NCBI RefSeq assembly: GCF_014490485.1
Contig: NZ_JACTVA010000014.1
Span: forward strand, 1 to 64,000
Length of the DNA: 64,000 nucleotides
Direction: 5' to 3'
DNA from: Teichococcus aerophilus
GTDB taxonomy: Bacteria > Pseudomonadota > Alphaproteobacteria > Acetobacterales > Acetobacteraceae
Shown: in pieces, positions 1-8,447 of the stretch
Position numbering within the stretch: the stretch's first letter is position 1
How the letters are laid out: every line of letters begins with the position of its first letter
Notes under the pieces: generated by a model
Databases searched by the model: none
What the model was told of the DNA's origin: nothing
The model's input: the letters and a program-made list of their open reading frames with translations, nothing else
Position numbers and translations under genes: made by a program

Positions 1-419
1 TCGATATCGTCGTCGCCGGCCTCGGCACCGGCGGCACGCTCACCGGCATCGCCCGCGCCCTGAAGCCGCGCCGCGACGGCCTGACCATCGTCGGCGTCGA
101 GCCGGCCGAATCCGCCGTGCTCTCCGGCGACGATCCCGGCCCGCACGAAATCCAGGGTATCGGCGCCGGCTTCAAGCCGAAGGTGCTGGAGATGGAGCGG
201 ATCGACCTGCTGCGCCGCGTCACCGAGCGCGAGGCCTACGCCGCGGCCCGCCTCTGCGCCCGCACCGAGGGCCTGCCCATCGGCATCTCCTCCGGCGCCG
301 TCCTGCACACCATGCTCGACCTCGCCACCCAGCCCGAGCACCACGGCAAGCTCATCATCGGCATCGCCGCATCCTTCGCCGAACGATACCTCTCGACGGA
401 TCTCTTCCACGGGTTGTGA
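1..419 (+). CDS. cysK: Cysteine synthase A, C-terminal part (truncated by window edge)
   Basis: This is the end of a PLP-dependent O-acetylserine sulfhydrylase, which makes cysteine from O-acetylserine and sulfide in the cytoplasm. The reading frame is open from base 3 with no start in the window. The visible part has the glycine-rich phosphate-binding loop GLGTGGTLTG, the stretch IQGIGAGF, and the late GISSGA motif whose serine contacts the PLP ring nitrogen. It ends in the typical YLSTDLF tail, so the C-terminus is intact. About 139 codons are present, a little under half of the usual 310 or so residues. A cystathionine beta-synthase core would look similar, but no CBS domains follow. Confidence 0.9.
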   Translation, partial: DIVVAGLGTGGTLTGIARALKPRRDGLTIVGVEPAESAVLSGDDPGPHEIQGIGAGFKPKVLEMERIDLLRRVTEREAYAAARLCARTEGLPIGISSGAVLHTMLDLATQPEHHGKLIIGIAASFAERYLSTDLFHGL

Positions 420-498
420 CAGGCGCGCGGCAGGGCAGGGGGTGCGGCCAGGGCGCCGCGACCCCATCTGCTTCAGGCACACCGCGCGGAGAAGCCCG

Positions 499-1125
499 AT
501 GAAACAGCGCCTCGCCACGGCCCTGCTCGCCACCACATTGCTGGCCGCGTCAGCCGCGAACCTTGCCGCGCAGACCACGAACCAGGCACAGCCCCGCCCG
601 AACCTGCTGCCGACGCGCGACGTCGCCGTCACGTTCCAGCTGCAGGGCAGCGACAAGATCCAGGGCGACATCAACGCCTCCTGGCTGTCCAGCCAACGGC
701 TACTGCGGGTGGACAATGCCTCGGCCCCTGGCTGGGTGCTGGTGGAGGAACGGACGCGCCGGGCCTCCATGGTCATGCCGCAGGGGCTGGTGATGCGGCT
801 GCCGGACTCGCCGGAGGTGGCCATGCTGATGCAGAACCCGGAATCGCAGGGGCGCATCACCCGCCAGGGCCGCCGCACCATTGCCGGGCAGGGCTGCACC
901 GACTGGCGGCTGGACCGGAACGATGGAAAAAGCGGCGTCGCCTGCCTGACGGCGGATGGCGTGCTGCTGCGCCTGCAACAGACCGGGCGCCGCGAAATCC
1001 TGGAAGCCACCCGCGTCGCCTACGGGCCGCAGGACCCCACCCGCTTCCGCCTGCCAGCCGGCGCACCGCAGATCACTCTGCCGGAGGGACTTCGTGGGCT
1101 GCGCCTGCCAGGCATGGGTGGCTGA
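499..1125 (+). CDS. Exported protein of unknown function
   Basis: The ATG at 499 is preferred over an upstream in-frame codon because a GGAG lies just before it and it gives a clean signal peptide: MKQR, a hydrophobic stretch of about 15 residues, then cleavage near residue 24 (ANLAAQ). The mature part is about 185 residues, proline-rich at first (about 26-40), then a mixed beta-like region with two cysteines (GQGC and GVAC) that could form a disulfide in the periplasm. The overall pattern recalls periplasmic LolA or DUF4412-type beta proteins, but I cannot assign a family. It follows cysK by 80 bases and is probably transcribed separately. Confidence 0.7.
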   Translation: MKQRLATALLATTLLAASAANLAAQTTNQAQPRPNLLPTRDVAVTFQLQGSDKIQGDINASWLSSQRLLRVDNASAPGWVLVEERTRRASMVMPQGLVMRLPDSPEVAMLMQNPESQGRITRQGRRTIAGQGCTDWRLDRNDGKSGVACLTADGVLLRLQQTGRREILEATRVAYGPQDPTRFRLPAGAPQITLPEGLRGLRLPGMGG

Positions 1126-1178
1126 GGCGGAACCTGTGGCCAGGGTGACGCCTCCCCGGCCACGGTGGCCTTCGGCGC

Positions 1179-2753
1179 TCAGCGGCGGCCGATGTTCCAG
1201 TAGACTGGTGCCGGCGGGTTGATCACCCCGGTCAGTTCCGCCCGATGCGCCCGCAACTGGTACTGCACGCCGATCGGCACGTAGGGCACCGTCTCCAGCG
1301 CCCGCGCCTGGATCTCGGCAGCGATGACCTTGCGGCCTTCCAGATCCGCCGTGTCAGCGAAGCGCGCCCGCAATGCTTCCAACCGCTCGTCGCACGGCCA
1401 GCCGAACCAGGCACGCTCGCAATTGGAACGCAGGCCGAGATGGCTCAGAGGTTCCATCATATCCAGCCCGCCGGGGCCGGAGATGAAGATGGACCAGCCG
1501 TTGCGGGAAACCGGCTCCCGGCTCTGCCGGCGTGCCACTACCGTCGCCCAGTCCATCGCCTGCACGTCGGTCTTGATGCCGATGGAGCGCAGCAGCGCAT
1601 CCGCCACCACGGTGAAGGCGTGGATGTTGCTGTTCTCCGCGGCATCCAGCAGCACCGCAGGCGTGCCGTCATAGCCGCTGCGGCGCACCAGTTCCCGCGC
1701 CCGCTCCAGGTCCGGCGCCGGCCAGCCGGCAGTGGTGTAGAGGGGGGAGGAGCAGATGTAGAAGCTCTGGCACACCCGGCCCTGGGAGGGGTCGCTCATC
1801 ACCGCGTCCAGGAATTGCTGGCCGTTCACCGCCACCAACAAGGCTTGCCGCAGCAGCGGATTATTGAAGGGCGGCTGCGTGTTGTTCAGGCGGATCTGCT
1901 GCGCCACGCCCACCTCGTCCTGCCGCGCCACGGTGACGTTGCGGTCCCGCGCCAGCAGCGGCAGCAGGTCGGCGGGTATATCCTCGGCGATGTCGATCTC
2001 GCCTTTCCGCAGCGCGTCGATAGCGGTCTGCTGGTCCGGCATGATGCGCCATTCCACCCGGTCCACCCGCGCCACCTTGCCGCCGGCCAGGCCACTCGCC
2101 GGTTCCGCGCGCGGCTGGTAATGCGGGTTGCGAATGAAGACCAGCCGGTCGCCCGCCCGCCATTCCTCGGCCCGGAACATGAAGGGGCCGGAGCCGGTCT
2201 GGTCCGTCACCGCCTGCCCGGGCGGCGTCGCGGCGACGCGCGCCGGCATGATGAACGGCACCGGCGCCCCCGGCTTGCCCAGCGCCTCCAGCACCAGTCC
2301 CCAGGGCTGGTTGAGCGTCAGGCGGAAGGTGCGGGCATTCGCTGCCTCGAACACCGCGCCGCGCGCCAGCAACTGCTGGCCCATGCCATCATTCTGCGCC
2401 CAGCGCTTCAGGGACGCCGCCACATCCTCGGCCGTGACCGCCGTGCCATCGCTGAACATCAGCCCCGGCCGCAGCGTGAAAGTCCAGACCTTGCCGTCCT
2501 CGCTGCGGGTCCAGCTCTCCGCCATCTGCGGGCGGATGGCGAGGTCGGCATCCACGGCCAGCAACGTGTCGTAGATCATGTAGCCGAAATTGCGCGCCAT
2601 GGAATCGCTGCCCAGCAGTGGGTCCAGCGTCCGGACATCGCCGGAGGGCTTGACGCGCAGCACCGTCTCGGCGGTCGCCACGCGGCCCAGCGGCAGGGCC
2701 AGGGTGGCGAGCAACGCCGCCGCCAGCCAGGCCGGCTTCTTCATCACACTCAT
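1179..2753 (-). CDS. ABC transporter substrate-binding protein, family 5 (peptide/nickel type)
   Basis: A periplasmic binding protein of the SBP_bac_5 family (DppA/OppA/NikA), 524 residues, the usual length. The N-terminus has Lys-Lys followed by a hydrophobic core and cleavage near VATA-E (about residue 28). Family signatures follow: VRTLDPLLGSDS near the start of the mature protein, the DGKVWTFTLRPGLMFSDGTAVTAEDV region, and the late dyad YVPIGVQYQLRAH. No permease or ATPase genes are adjacent, so it is an orphan binding protein whose partners must be elsewhere. It lies downstream of, and on the same strand as, the ROK regulator (95-base gap), which may control it. The ligand cannot be predicted; peptides, glutathione and opine-like compounds are all possible. 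Confidence 0.92.
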   Translation of the reverse strand: MSVMKKPAWLAAALLATLALPLGRVATAETVLRVKPSGDVRTLDPLLGSDSMARNFGYMIYDTLLAVDADLAIRPQMAESWTRSEDGKVWTFTLRPGLMFSDGTAVTAEDVAASLKRWAQNDGMGQQLLARGAVFEAANARTFRLTLNQPWGLVLEALGKPGAPVPFIMPARVAATPPGQAVTDQTGSGPFMFRAEEWRAGDRLVFIRNPHYQPRAEPASGLAGGKVARVDRVEWRIMPDQQTAIDALRKGEIDIAEDIPADLLPLLARDRNVTVARQDEVGVAQQIRLNNTQPPFNNPLLRQALLVAVNGQQFLDAVMSDPSQGRVCQSFYICSSPLYTTAGWPAPDLERARELVRRSGYDGTPAVLLDAAENSNIHAFTVVADALLRSIGIKTDVQAMDWATVVARRQSREPVSRNGWSIFISGPGGLDMMEPLSHLGLRSNCERAWFGWPCDERLEALRARFADTADLEGRKVIAAEIQARALETVPYVPIGVQYQLRAHRAELTGVINPPAPVYWNIGRR

Positions 2754-2848
2754 GGTCGTCTCCTCACGGCGCGGGTCTATGTCCGCTGCTCAGGCATCAG
2801 GGTGGCCGCCGTGGTGGCACGGACGGTCAGGCAAACATCCGGGGCGTG

Positions 2849-4006
2849 TCAGGCCCCCGTGGCGAGGCCACCGGCCTCGACGAAGCAATGGGCGGCCCAG
2901 GCCAGCGCGCCGCGTGGCTCACTGCCCAGGTCGGGCGGCAGGAATTCCAACGTGATCCCGGCCTGCGCCAGGCCGCCGAACAGGCTGCGGTCCATCCCCG
3001 CGCCCACTGCCGCGCGGTCCTCCGGCGGCAAGGAGGCCGGCCAGCCGCAGATTACCACGCGCTCGGCCGGCAGCAGGTTGAGCGCATTGCCCAGCACGAG
3101 GCCGAGCCCACCCAGCATGTCTTGCACCGCCTGCCGCGCCAGGGCGCCGAGGGGGAAGCGGCCCGCCCAGCCGTCCCCCGCCTCGATCAAGGCGGCCTCC
3201 GGTACGTCCAGACGCTGCGCCAGGGCAGCGGTGGAAGCGCGGGCCTCCAGGCAGCCCCGGTGGCCGCAGCGGCAAAGCGGCCCTTTCGCGTCCAGCACCA
3301 CATGGCCGAGTTCCAAGGCCCGGATAGCGGCAGGCGGCTCCGCCGGGTCGATCCAGGCCCCAGCCACGCCGTGGGCCAGATAGACGAATAACTGCCGCCC
3401 CGGGCCCTGCCAGCCCGCCGGCCGGTGCAACTGCGCCGCCGCCTGTGCCACCACCGCATTGGCGATGGCGACCGGCACGCCAGGATAATGCTCCGCCAGA
3501 AGCCGCCGCAGTGCCAGCGGGTCGAGCGGCAGGATCGGGTTGGGCCGCGCATCGCCGCGATACCCTGGCAGGGAGACGCCGATCTGCCGCGGGTGAACGC
3601 CATGCTGGCTGGCAGCGGCAGCCAGGTCCCGCACGGCGGACGCCAGTGCCGCCGCCAATGCGCCAGGTTCCCGCGGCAGAGGCCGCCGCTCGACGAAAGC
3701 CGGGGAGGCGATGCCGCCGCCGCCGATGGTCAGCCGGTCACTAGCAATCTCGATGGCGGCGAAATGCAGGTCCTGGCTGAAGGTCACCATGGAGGTCGGG
3801 CCACCCGCATAGGGGGCCGGGCAACGTGGCTCCGCCACCAGCCCCTCTGCCTTCAGCTCGGCGATGATGCGGGAGACGCTGGCCTCGGTCAGCCGCGCCT
3901 CGGCCGCCAGCCGGGGGCGGTAGAGGCCGGGCGCGTTGCCATGGGCCAGCAGCCGCGCCATCAGCGCGGCGCGCGTCTGCCGGCGGCTGCGCGGCGAATG
4001 GTCCAT
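2849..4006 (-). CDS. ROK-family transcriptional regulator
   Basis: A 385-residue ROK protein of the NagC/XylR repressor type. Residues about 8-60 form a winged helix (SVSRIIAELKAEGLV is the recognition helix and wing). The rest is a sugar-kinase-like ROK fold with the cysteine-rich zinc motif CRCGHRGCLEA about two thirds along, which marks the family. The kinase glycine motifs are weak, as in ROK repressors. The gene is followed on the same strand by the family 5 binding protein, so it may respond to a sugar or sugar derivative and control that gene. A perfect 19-bp palindrome lies 14 bases upstream of its start (4020-4038) and is the likely autoregulatory operator. Confidence 0.92.
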   Translation of the reverse strand: MDHSPRSRRQTRAALMARLLAHGNAPGLYRPRLAAEARLTEASVSRIIAELKAEGLVAEPRCPAPYAGGPTSMVTFSQDLHFAAIEIASDRLTIGGGGIASPAFVERRPLPREPGALAAALASAVRDLAAAASQHGVHPRQIGVSLPGYRGDARPNPILPLDPLALRRLLAEHYPGVPVAIANAVVAQAAAQLHRPAGWQGPGRQLFVYLAHGVAGAWIDPAEPPAAIRALELGHVVLDAKGPLCRCGHRGCLEARASTAALAQRLDVPEAALIEAGDGWAGRFPLGALARQAVQDMLGGLGLVLGNALNLLPAERVVICGWPASLPPEDRAAVGAGMDRSLFGGLAQAGITLEFLPPDLGSEPRGALAWAAHCFVEAGGLATGA

Positions 4007-4019
4007 GTCCCCCGGTTCT

Positions 4020-4038
4020 TTCTTACACAGTGTAAGAA
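4020..4038. promoter_or_regulatory. Perfect 19-bp palindrome upstream of the ROK regulator
   Basis: TTCTTACAC-A-GTGTAAGAA has 9-bp arms with a single central base and no mismatch. It is AT-rich in a GC-rich neighbourhood and sits 14 bases before the ROK start codon. ROK repressors are known to bind AT-rich palindromes of about this size near their own promoters. The assignment as operator is inference. Confidence 0.6.
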
Positions 4039-4063
4039 TGCTGGCACCATTGGCGCCAGGCCG

Positions 4064-4519
4064 TCAACGGGCAGGCGCGGCATCCAGGAAGACAGGCTTG
4101 GCCGCCGGGTCCCAGGTGATGCCGGCCTCAGCCAGCGAAGGGGCCAGTTGCGCCATCGGCAACCGCAGGTAGCGCTCCAGCAACTGCAGATACAGGCCCA
4201 TGAAGCAGGGCCCATGGCCGTCCGAAGCACCGTCATGCGTGCTGCTGAGGGCGTGTGCCAACTCATGCAGCAGCACCCAGCTGGGCAGTTGCTCCGGCAC
4301 GCGCAGGCGTAGCCGGTTGGCATCGGCCTGCAGGCGGCGCGCCTGGCGGGGCAGGGGCTCGACGGCTGGCGGGTAGCGCAGGCCCAGCTCGGCCCAGATG
4401 GCATTCACCATCGGCTGCATCGCCGTGAAGGGCAGCAGATCGCCGCCATGCGGGGCGACATGCCGGTCTTCCCAGGCATAGACGCGGGCCCGCTGCCGGT
4501 CAGCCGGCCGGCGGCTCAT
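4064..4519 (-). CDS. SprT-like zinc metallopeptidase-fold protein
   Basis: A 151-residue cytoplasmic protein with the zinc-peptidase signature HELAH at residues 85-89 and, about 13 residues later, HGPCF, which supplies a third ligand as in SprT-like and WLM proteins (HExxH followed by HGxxF). There is no signal peptide or membrane segment. It overlaps the upstream DUF2786 gene by 4 bases (ATGA), so the two are translationally coupled. SprT-like domains in other organisms act on DNA-protein crosslinks, but the bacterial small forms are uncharacterised. DUF2786 and SprT-like domains are known to occur side by side or fused, which supports both calls. Confidence 0.75.
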   Translation of the reverse strand: MSRRPADRQRARVYAWEDRHVAPHGGDLLPFTAMQPMVNAIWAELGLRYPPAVEPLPRQARRLQADANRLRLRVPEQLPSWVLLHELAHALSSTHDGASDGHGPCFMGLYLQLLERYLRLPMAQLAPSLAEAGITWDPAAKPVFLDAAPAR

Positions 4520-5265
4520 GTCAGCCGGCCGCCCCCACCATCGCCCGTCACCGGGCGGTTCAGATTGACCCGCTCACCCGCTGCCTCGCCCTGGCGGAAG
4601 GCGCCGTCCTGCCGCAACTGGCGGCGGCCGCCGGAGACCAGGCGCGTCCCGGTCTCACGAAAGGCGTCGTCCACCACACGATGTTTCACGAGAAACAGCG
4701 CCGTGCCCGCCTGGCGCTGCGCGGCGACGCCGGCCTCGCGGGCCGCATGCATCGTCTCCAGCCGCTCCGCCAACCGCGCCGCCATGCCTTGCTGGAAGCT
4801 GGTGGACGCCTGCCGCAACCTGACCCCACGCAGTTGGGGCGAGCGCTGGCGGAAGGCGTCCAGTTCCACCGCCATGGCGCGGGAGATCACCTGGAACAGC
4901 CAGCCGGCCAGCACCGTATCCGTATCAAAGCCAAAGAAGATGTAGCGGGACCCCGCCTCGTCCCGCGCCAGCCAGACCTTGCAGTCGCAGAACCGGGCGA
5001 TCGCCGGCACGCAGCCATCGACCGGGCGCCGCTGGCGGCCGGGCAGGGGGATCTCCACCTGGACGCACTGACTCTCCCGGAGGTCGATCTCCTCCATGGT
5101 CAGGGCGTAGCGTTCCAGCAGGCGGCCGACCATCTCGGCCGCCGCCATCGCCTCCGCCTCGGTACAGCCGTTCGAGACCGTGCGCTCGGCCATAGCGCGG
5201 ATGCGGGCCTTCACGCGGTCAAGCTCAGTGTCCTGCCGCGGCGGCGCGGCAAACGGGTCAGGCAT
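4516..5265 (-). CDS. DUF2786 domain-containing protein
   Basis: A 249-residue protein whose N-terminal 60 residues match DUF2786: a helix DRVKARIRAMAERT, then GCTEAEAMAAAEMVGRLLERY and the acidic end TMEEIDL. The middle (about 75-190) has the region usually found after DUF2786 (DUF7168-like), with FCDCKVWLAR and a core FFGFDTDTVLAGWLFQVI. The C-terminal tail is basic and glycine-rich. It is the first gene of a two-gene unit with the SprT-like gene (4-base overlap). The function is unknown; in phages and bacteria DUF2786 proteins are often near nucleic-acid genes. Confidence 0.85.
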   Translation of the reverse strand: MPDPFAAPPRQDTELDRVKARIRAMAERTVSNGCTEAEAMAAAEMVGRLLERYALTMEEIDLRESQCVQVEIPLPGRQRRPVDGCVPAIARFCDCKVWLARDEAGSRYIFFGFDTDTVLAGWLFQVISRAMAVELDAFRQRSPQLRGVRLRQASTSFQQGMAARLAERLETMHAAREAGVAAQRQAGTALFLVKHRVVDDAFRETGTRLVSGGRRQLRQDGAFRQGEAAGERVNLNRPVTGDGGGGRLT

Positions 5266-5369
5266 CGTATCCAGCCAGGAATGACAATCGGGAACAGGGC
5301 GGCATCATAAGCCGGCGGCGGAGCCGGACAAAGCCGGTCCGCTACGCCAGCGGCCGCGGGCGCCGTGGC

Positions 5370-5762
5370 TTAGAGGCCCAGTCGGCCCAGAGCCTCGCGC
5401 AGTTCGGCGTTCGCGTAGGGCTTCGGCAGGAAATCGACCTGGCCATGGCCATTGAAGCGCAGCCGCAGCTCTTCCGTATCCGCGCCGCTGGCGATCAGTA
5501 CTGGTAAGCCAGGGCGGATAGCGCGGATTTCGCCCACCATGTCACGGCCCCGCGCCCCTGGGATGTTGATGTCCAGCAGTACCGCCTGCAGCCGCCCCTC
5601 GGCCGGGTCCAGCCGGGCGATGGCGGCGGCGGCCGTCGCTGCCTCCGTCGCACGGAAGCCCATGTCTTCCAGCATGGCCACGGTCACCATCCGGACGATG
5701 TGTTCATCCTCGACCACGAGAATGGTCGGCTGGGCGCCGTCGGTCATCTGGGTATCCATCAT
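5370..5762 (-). CDS. Single-domain response regulator (CheY-like receiver)
   Basis: A 130-residue stand-alone receiver domain. The acidic pair VEDE is at residues 17-20, the phosphoacceptor Asp64 is in VLLDINIPG, the conserved serine is in VLIASGAD, and the Lys-Pro pair is in FLPKPY near the C-terminus. There is no output domain, so it must act by protein contact or as a phosphate sink. The partner histidine kinase is not adjacent. Three in-frame ATGs (5762, 5759, 5747) lie close together, so the exact start is uncertain by a few codons. Confidence 0.9.
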   Translation of the reverse strand: MMDTQMTDGAQPTILVVEDEHIVRMVTVAMLEDMGFRATEAATAAAAIARLDPAEGRLQAVLLDINIPGARGRDMVGEIRAIRPGLPVLIASGADTEELRLRFNGHGQVDFLPKPYANAELREALGRLGL

Positions 5763-6012
5763 CGCTACTGCATCCTAGGGGAGGGAGCGGATCACCCTCC
5801 ATATGGTAACGCCGAGCGGGAGCTGGGGCGCAAGGCCCTGCTTATCGCGCGGAAGTGAGCCTCGTTGTAAGGAAACTCTCGCATGGCTGCCCGGTTGCGT
5901 CTTTCGGGCGATGTTTGCCTTTTGGGCCGTCACCATTGCTGCGGTGCAACTGGACCCGGGGCGGCATCGGGGGCATGGAGGGCGTCTGCCCTACCTTGGA
6001 GAACCGCCTCGC

Positions 6013-6258
6013 ATGACACCCGCCGACATCGCACGCGTTCAGACCTATCTGCGCCGCCTCCTGGGTTCGGAGAAGATTCGTGTCGTCCCCCCGGCGCGCA
6101 AGGGCCTGTCCGTCGAGATCGCCGTGGAGGATGAGGTGATCGGCACGATCCATCAGGACGACGAGGAGGGCGAGGTGTCCTACTCCGTCCACCTGACGAT
6201 CCTGGAAGAAGACCTGCCGCCACCGCCGCGCGACCCCGCCAAGCGCACCACGCGCTGA
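6013..6258 (+). CDS. DUF3126 family protein
   Basis: An 81-residue protein starting MTPADIARVQTYLRRLLG, the hallmark of DUF3126, a small family found almost only in alphaproteobacteria. The core AVEDEVIGTIHQDDEEGEVSYSV is beta-rich and acidic, and the C-terminus is proline-rich and basic. The longer frame from 5803 is not used because its extra 70 residues look like intergenic translation and the family begins at MTPA. The gene stands alone, with a GC-rich hairpin after its stop and the catalase gene converging on it. Its role is unknown; it is presumably cytoplasmic. Confidence 0.85.
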   Translation: MTPADIARVQTYLRRLLGSEKIRVVPPARKGLSVEIAVEDEVIGTIHQDDEEGEVSYSVHLTILEEDLPPPPRDPAKRTTR

Positions 6259-6264
6259 GACGAG

Positions 6265-6292
6265 GCGGGCCGGAAGCTTCATCCCGGCCCGC
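6265..6292. terminator. GC-rich hairpin between convergent DUF3126 and catalase genes
   Basis: GCGGGCCGG and CCGGCCCGC form a 9-bp stem around a 10-base loop, seven bases after the DUF3126 stop and before the catalase stop. No T-tract follows on either strand, so terminator function is only suggested by position. Confidence 0.4.
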
Positions 6293-6365
6293 GCTCCATC
6301 AACAGCCACTCGGCCGAAGGGCAGGCTGGCGGAACACCCCACCAACCTGCCGCAGCGCTTGCCGA

Positions 6366-7874
6366 TCAGTCCGCCGCGTGCGCCGGGCCGACATCCGCCG
6401 CTGTGGTCGGCGCCGAGGCCGGGGCGGTGTGGATGCGCTTGATCGCCTCCGCGACGCCGGCACCATAGGCCGGGTCGGCGCGGCGGAAATGCTCCAGCTG
6501 CCGTTCGATGATGAAGGGCGGCACGCCCTGCATGGCGCCGGCGATGTTCTCGAACAGCTGCAGCCGCTGCTCCGGATTCATCAGGCGGAACAGGTCGCCA
6601 GGCTGGCGATAGTCGTCATTGCCGTCCCGGTGGTTGTAATGATCGGCGTCACCGCTGATGCGCAGCGGCGGTTCCTTCGTGCCCGGAACCTCGACCGGCC
6701 CGTTGAACGAGTTGGGCTCGTAGAAGGCATCGGTGCCCTTCGGCGCATCGAAGCGCATGGCGCCGTCCGCGTGATAGGTGTGCACCGGGCATTTCGGCTT
6801 GTTCACCGGCAGCGCTTCGTAATGCGTGCCGACGCGATAGCGGTGCGCATCGGCATAGGCGAACAGCCGGGACTGCAGCACCTTGTCCGGCGAATAGCTG
6901 ATGCCGGGCACGACGTTGGAGGGCGAGAAGGACGCCTGCTCGATCTCCGCGAAATAGTGCTCGGGGTTCCGGTTCAGTTCCAGCACGCCGACATCGATCA
7001 GCGGATAGTCGCCATGCGGCCAGACCTTGGTCAGGTCGAACGGGTTGTACCAGTGCTTGTCGACATCCTGCTCCGGCATGATCTGCACGCAGACACGCCA
7101 TTTCGGGAACTCGCCACGCTCGATCGCATCATAGAGGTCCCGCTGGGCGCTCTCACGGTCCTCGGCGATGATCTCGTTGGCCTGCTTGTTCGTCCAGGTC
7201 TTGATGCCCTGCATCGACTTGAAGTGGAACTTCACCCAGTAGCGTTCACCGGCGTCGTTCCAGAAGGAATAGGTGTGGCTGCCATAGCCGTTCATCGGCC
7301 GGTAGCCCTGCGGCAGGCCACGGTCGCTGAACAGGATGGTCACCTGGTGCAGGCTCTCCGGCGAGAGCGACCAGAAATCCCACATCGCCGTCGGGCTGCG
7401 CATGTTGGTGCGCGGGTGGCGCTTCTGCGTGCGGATGAAATCCGGGAACTTCATCGGGTCACGGATGAAGAAGACGGGGGTGTTGTTCCCCACCAGGTCC
7501 CAGTTACCTTCATCGGTATAGAATTTCAGCGCGAAGCCACGCACGTCGCGTTCGGCGTCCGCCGCGCCACGCTCTCCGGCGACTGTCGAGAAGCGCAGCA
7601 GAGTCTCGGTCTGCGTCCCTGGCTGGAACACCTTGGCGCGCGTGTAGCGGCTGATATCGCCAGTGATTGTCAGCGTGCCATAGGCACCAGAACCCTTGGC
7701 ATGCACGACCCGCTCCGGAATCCGTTCCCGGTTCTGGTGCGCCAGCTTCTCGACCAGCTGGTAATCCTGGAGCAGCACGGGGCCGCGCGGCCCGGCCGTG
7801 ATGCTGTTCTGGTTGTCGGGGACGGGGGCACCCGCGGTGCTGGTCAGCGGCGGGCGAGTGGCTTCGTCTGACAT
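6366..7874 (-). CDS. katA: Monofunctional heme catalase
   Basis: A 502-residue small-subunit (clade 3) catalase that splits hydrogen peroxide into water and oxygen. Catalytic His58 lies in [12 protein letters not shown]. The distal asparagine lies in [13 protein letters not shown] (about 130). The proximal heme tyrosine lies in [14 protein letters not shown]. The NADPH-binding type C-terminal part follows. There is no signal peptide, so it is cytoplasmic. A clear Shine-Dalgarno (GGAGG) precedes the start at 7874. The upstream region carries one of the paired hairpin repeats and no adjacent peroxide regulator. A weak GATA-N5-TATC inverted repeat at about 7924 is not convincing as an OxyR site. 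The closing tail is alanine- and proline-rich. Confidence 0.96.
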   Translation of the reverse strand: MSDEATRPPLTSTAGAPVPDNQNSITAGPRGPVLLQDYQLVEKLAHQNRERIPERVVHAKGSGAYGTLTITGDISRYTRAKVFQPGTQTETLLRFSTVAGERGAADAERDVRGFALKFYTDEGNWDLVGNNTPVFFIRDPMKFPDFIRTQKRHPRTNMRSPTAMWDFWSLSPESLHQVTILFSDRGLPQGYRPMNGYGSHTYSFWNDAGERYWVKFHFKSMQGIKTWTNKQANEIIAEDRESAQRDLYDAIERGEFPKWRVCVQIMPEQDVDKHWYNPFDLTKVWPHGDYPLIDVGVLELNRNPEHYFAEIEQASFSPSNVVPGISYSPDKVLQSRLFAYADAHRYRVGTHYEALPVNKPKCPVHTYHADGAMRFDAPKGTDAFYEPNSFNGPVEVPGTKEPPLRISGDADHYNHRDGNDDYRQPGDLFRLMNPEQRLQLFENIAGAMQGVPPFIIERQLEHFRRADPAYGAGVAEAIKRIHTAPASAPTTAADVGPAHAAD

Positions 7875-8050
7875 GATTGAGGTCTCCTCCGTGGCAGGGC
7901 AGTGCCGGGAGGACTGTAGTAGAGATACAGCTTATCGGTGAAATTGAAAATTTAAGCGGGAATGATCGAGAGGGGCCATGATTGGGCGGCTCTCTCGGTG
8001 GGCTCGCTACGAGAAAAACGTCTGGCGGACAGGCTCTCGCCGGTTCATAG

Positions 8051-8254
8051 GAAGGCCGGGGAATTCCTTCCCCGGGCCCCATCTTCTTTTTGCGAGTTTG
8101 GCGTGCAGGCTGTCCGAACTGCGGGAGCTCTGAACCCGGATGGCATCACCTCGCGCCCATCCACCGCCAAAACCTGCCTCATGCAGCGAGGATGGAAAGC
8201 CCAGAAAACTCGAACAAGAAAGAAGGGGTCCGGGGAATTCTTTCCCCTGCCTTC
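8051..8254. repeat. Paired-hairpin intergenic repeat, copy A
   Basis: The left arm has the hairpin CCGGGGAA-TTCC-TTCCCCGG at about 8057-8076 followed on the + strand by GCCCCATCTTCTTTTTGCGAG. The right arm has the mirror order, an A-rich CGAACAAGAAAGAAGG then a hairpin GGGGAATTCTTTCCCC at about 8232-8247. The two arms are imperfect inverted repeats about 120 bases apart. Each hairpin is followed inward by a T-rich tract, so each could terminate transcription entering the element. It lies between the catalase start and the end of the binding-protein gene at 8448, within a 573-base stretch that otherwise holds only a lone iteron-like site and a hairpin. Confidence 0.75.
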
Positions 8255-8357
8255 TCTGGCCGCTGAATTCAGAGCCCAAAAAGCCGGGCAATACCGCCGG
8301 CGCTCCTTCATTCAACCTGTAAGACACCGGCAACCCGCTTCTGACCGCATCTGAACC

Positions 8358-8377
8358 TGGAATAGAGGGGTCGTTTC
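8358..8377 (+). repeat. Isolated iteron-like sequence
   Basis: TGGAATAGAGGGGTCGTTTC matches the iterons downstream of the rep gene (TGGAATAGACGGGTCG at 12864) at nearly every position. It is about 3 kb from the main origin cluster, outside any gene. It may be a remote Rep-binding site or a relic. Confidence 0.5.
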
Positions 8378-8400
8378 GCTAGGCAGATGCGTAAGACGAT

Positions 8401-8433
8401 CAGGCCGGGAGAAGGTAACCCTGTCCCGGCCTG
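8401..8433 (-). terminator. Hairpin after the 8448-10031 binding-protein gene
   Basis: CAGGCCGGGA and TCCCGGCCTG form a perfect 10-bp stem with a 13-base loop, starting 15 bases beyond the stop codon of the minus-strand gene. No strong T-run follows, so it may be a weak or factor-assisted terminator. Confidence 0.5.
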
Positions 8434-8447
8434 TCGCTCCGCCTGCT

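Noticed and set aside
1245-3383. 712-residue plus-strand open frame over the family 5 binding protein
   Set aside because: Antisense shadow of the binding-protein and ROK genes, without signal peptide or recognisable motifs.
7924-7937. Possible OxyR site before katA (GATA-N5-TATC)
   Set aside because: Only one half-site pair is present, without the four-tract spacing OxyR needs, and no oxyR gene is adjacent.
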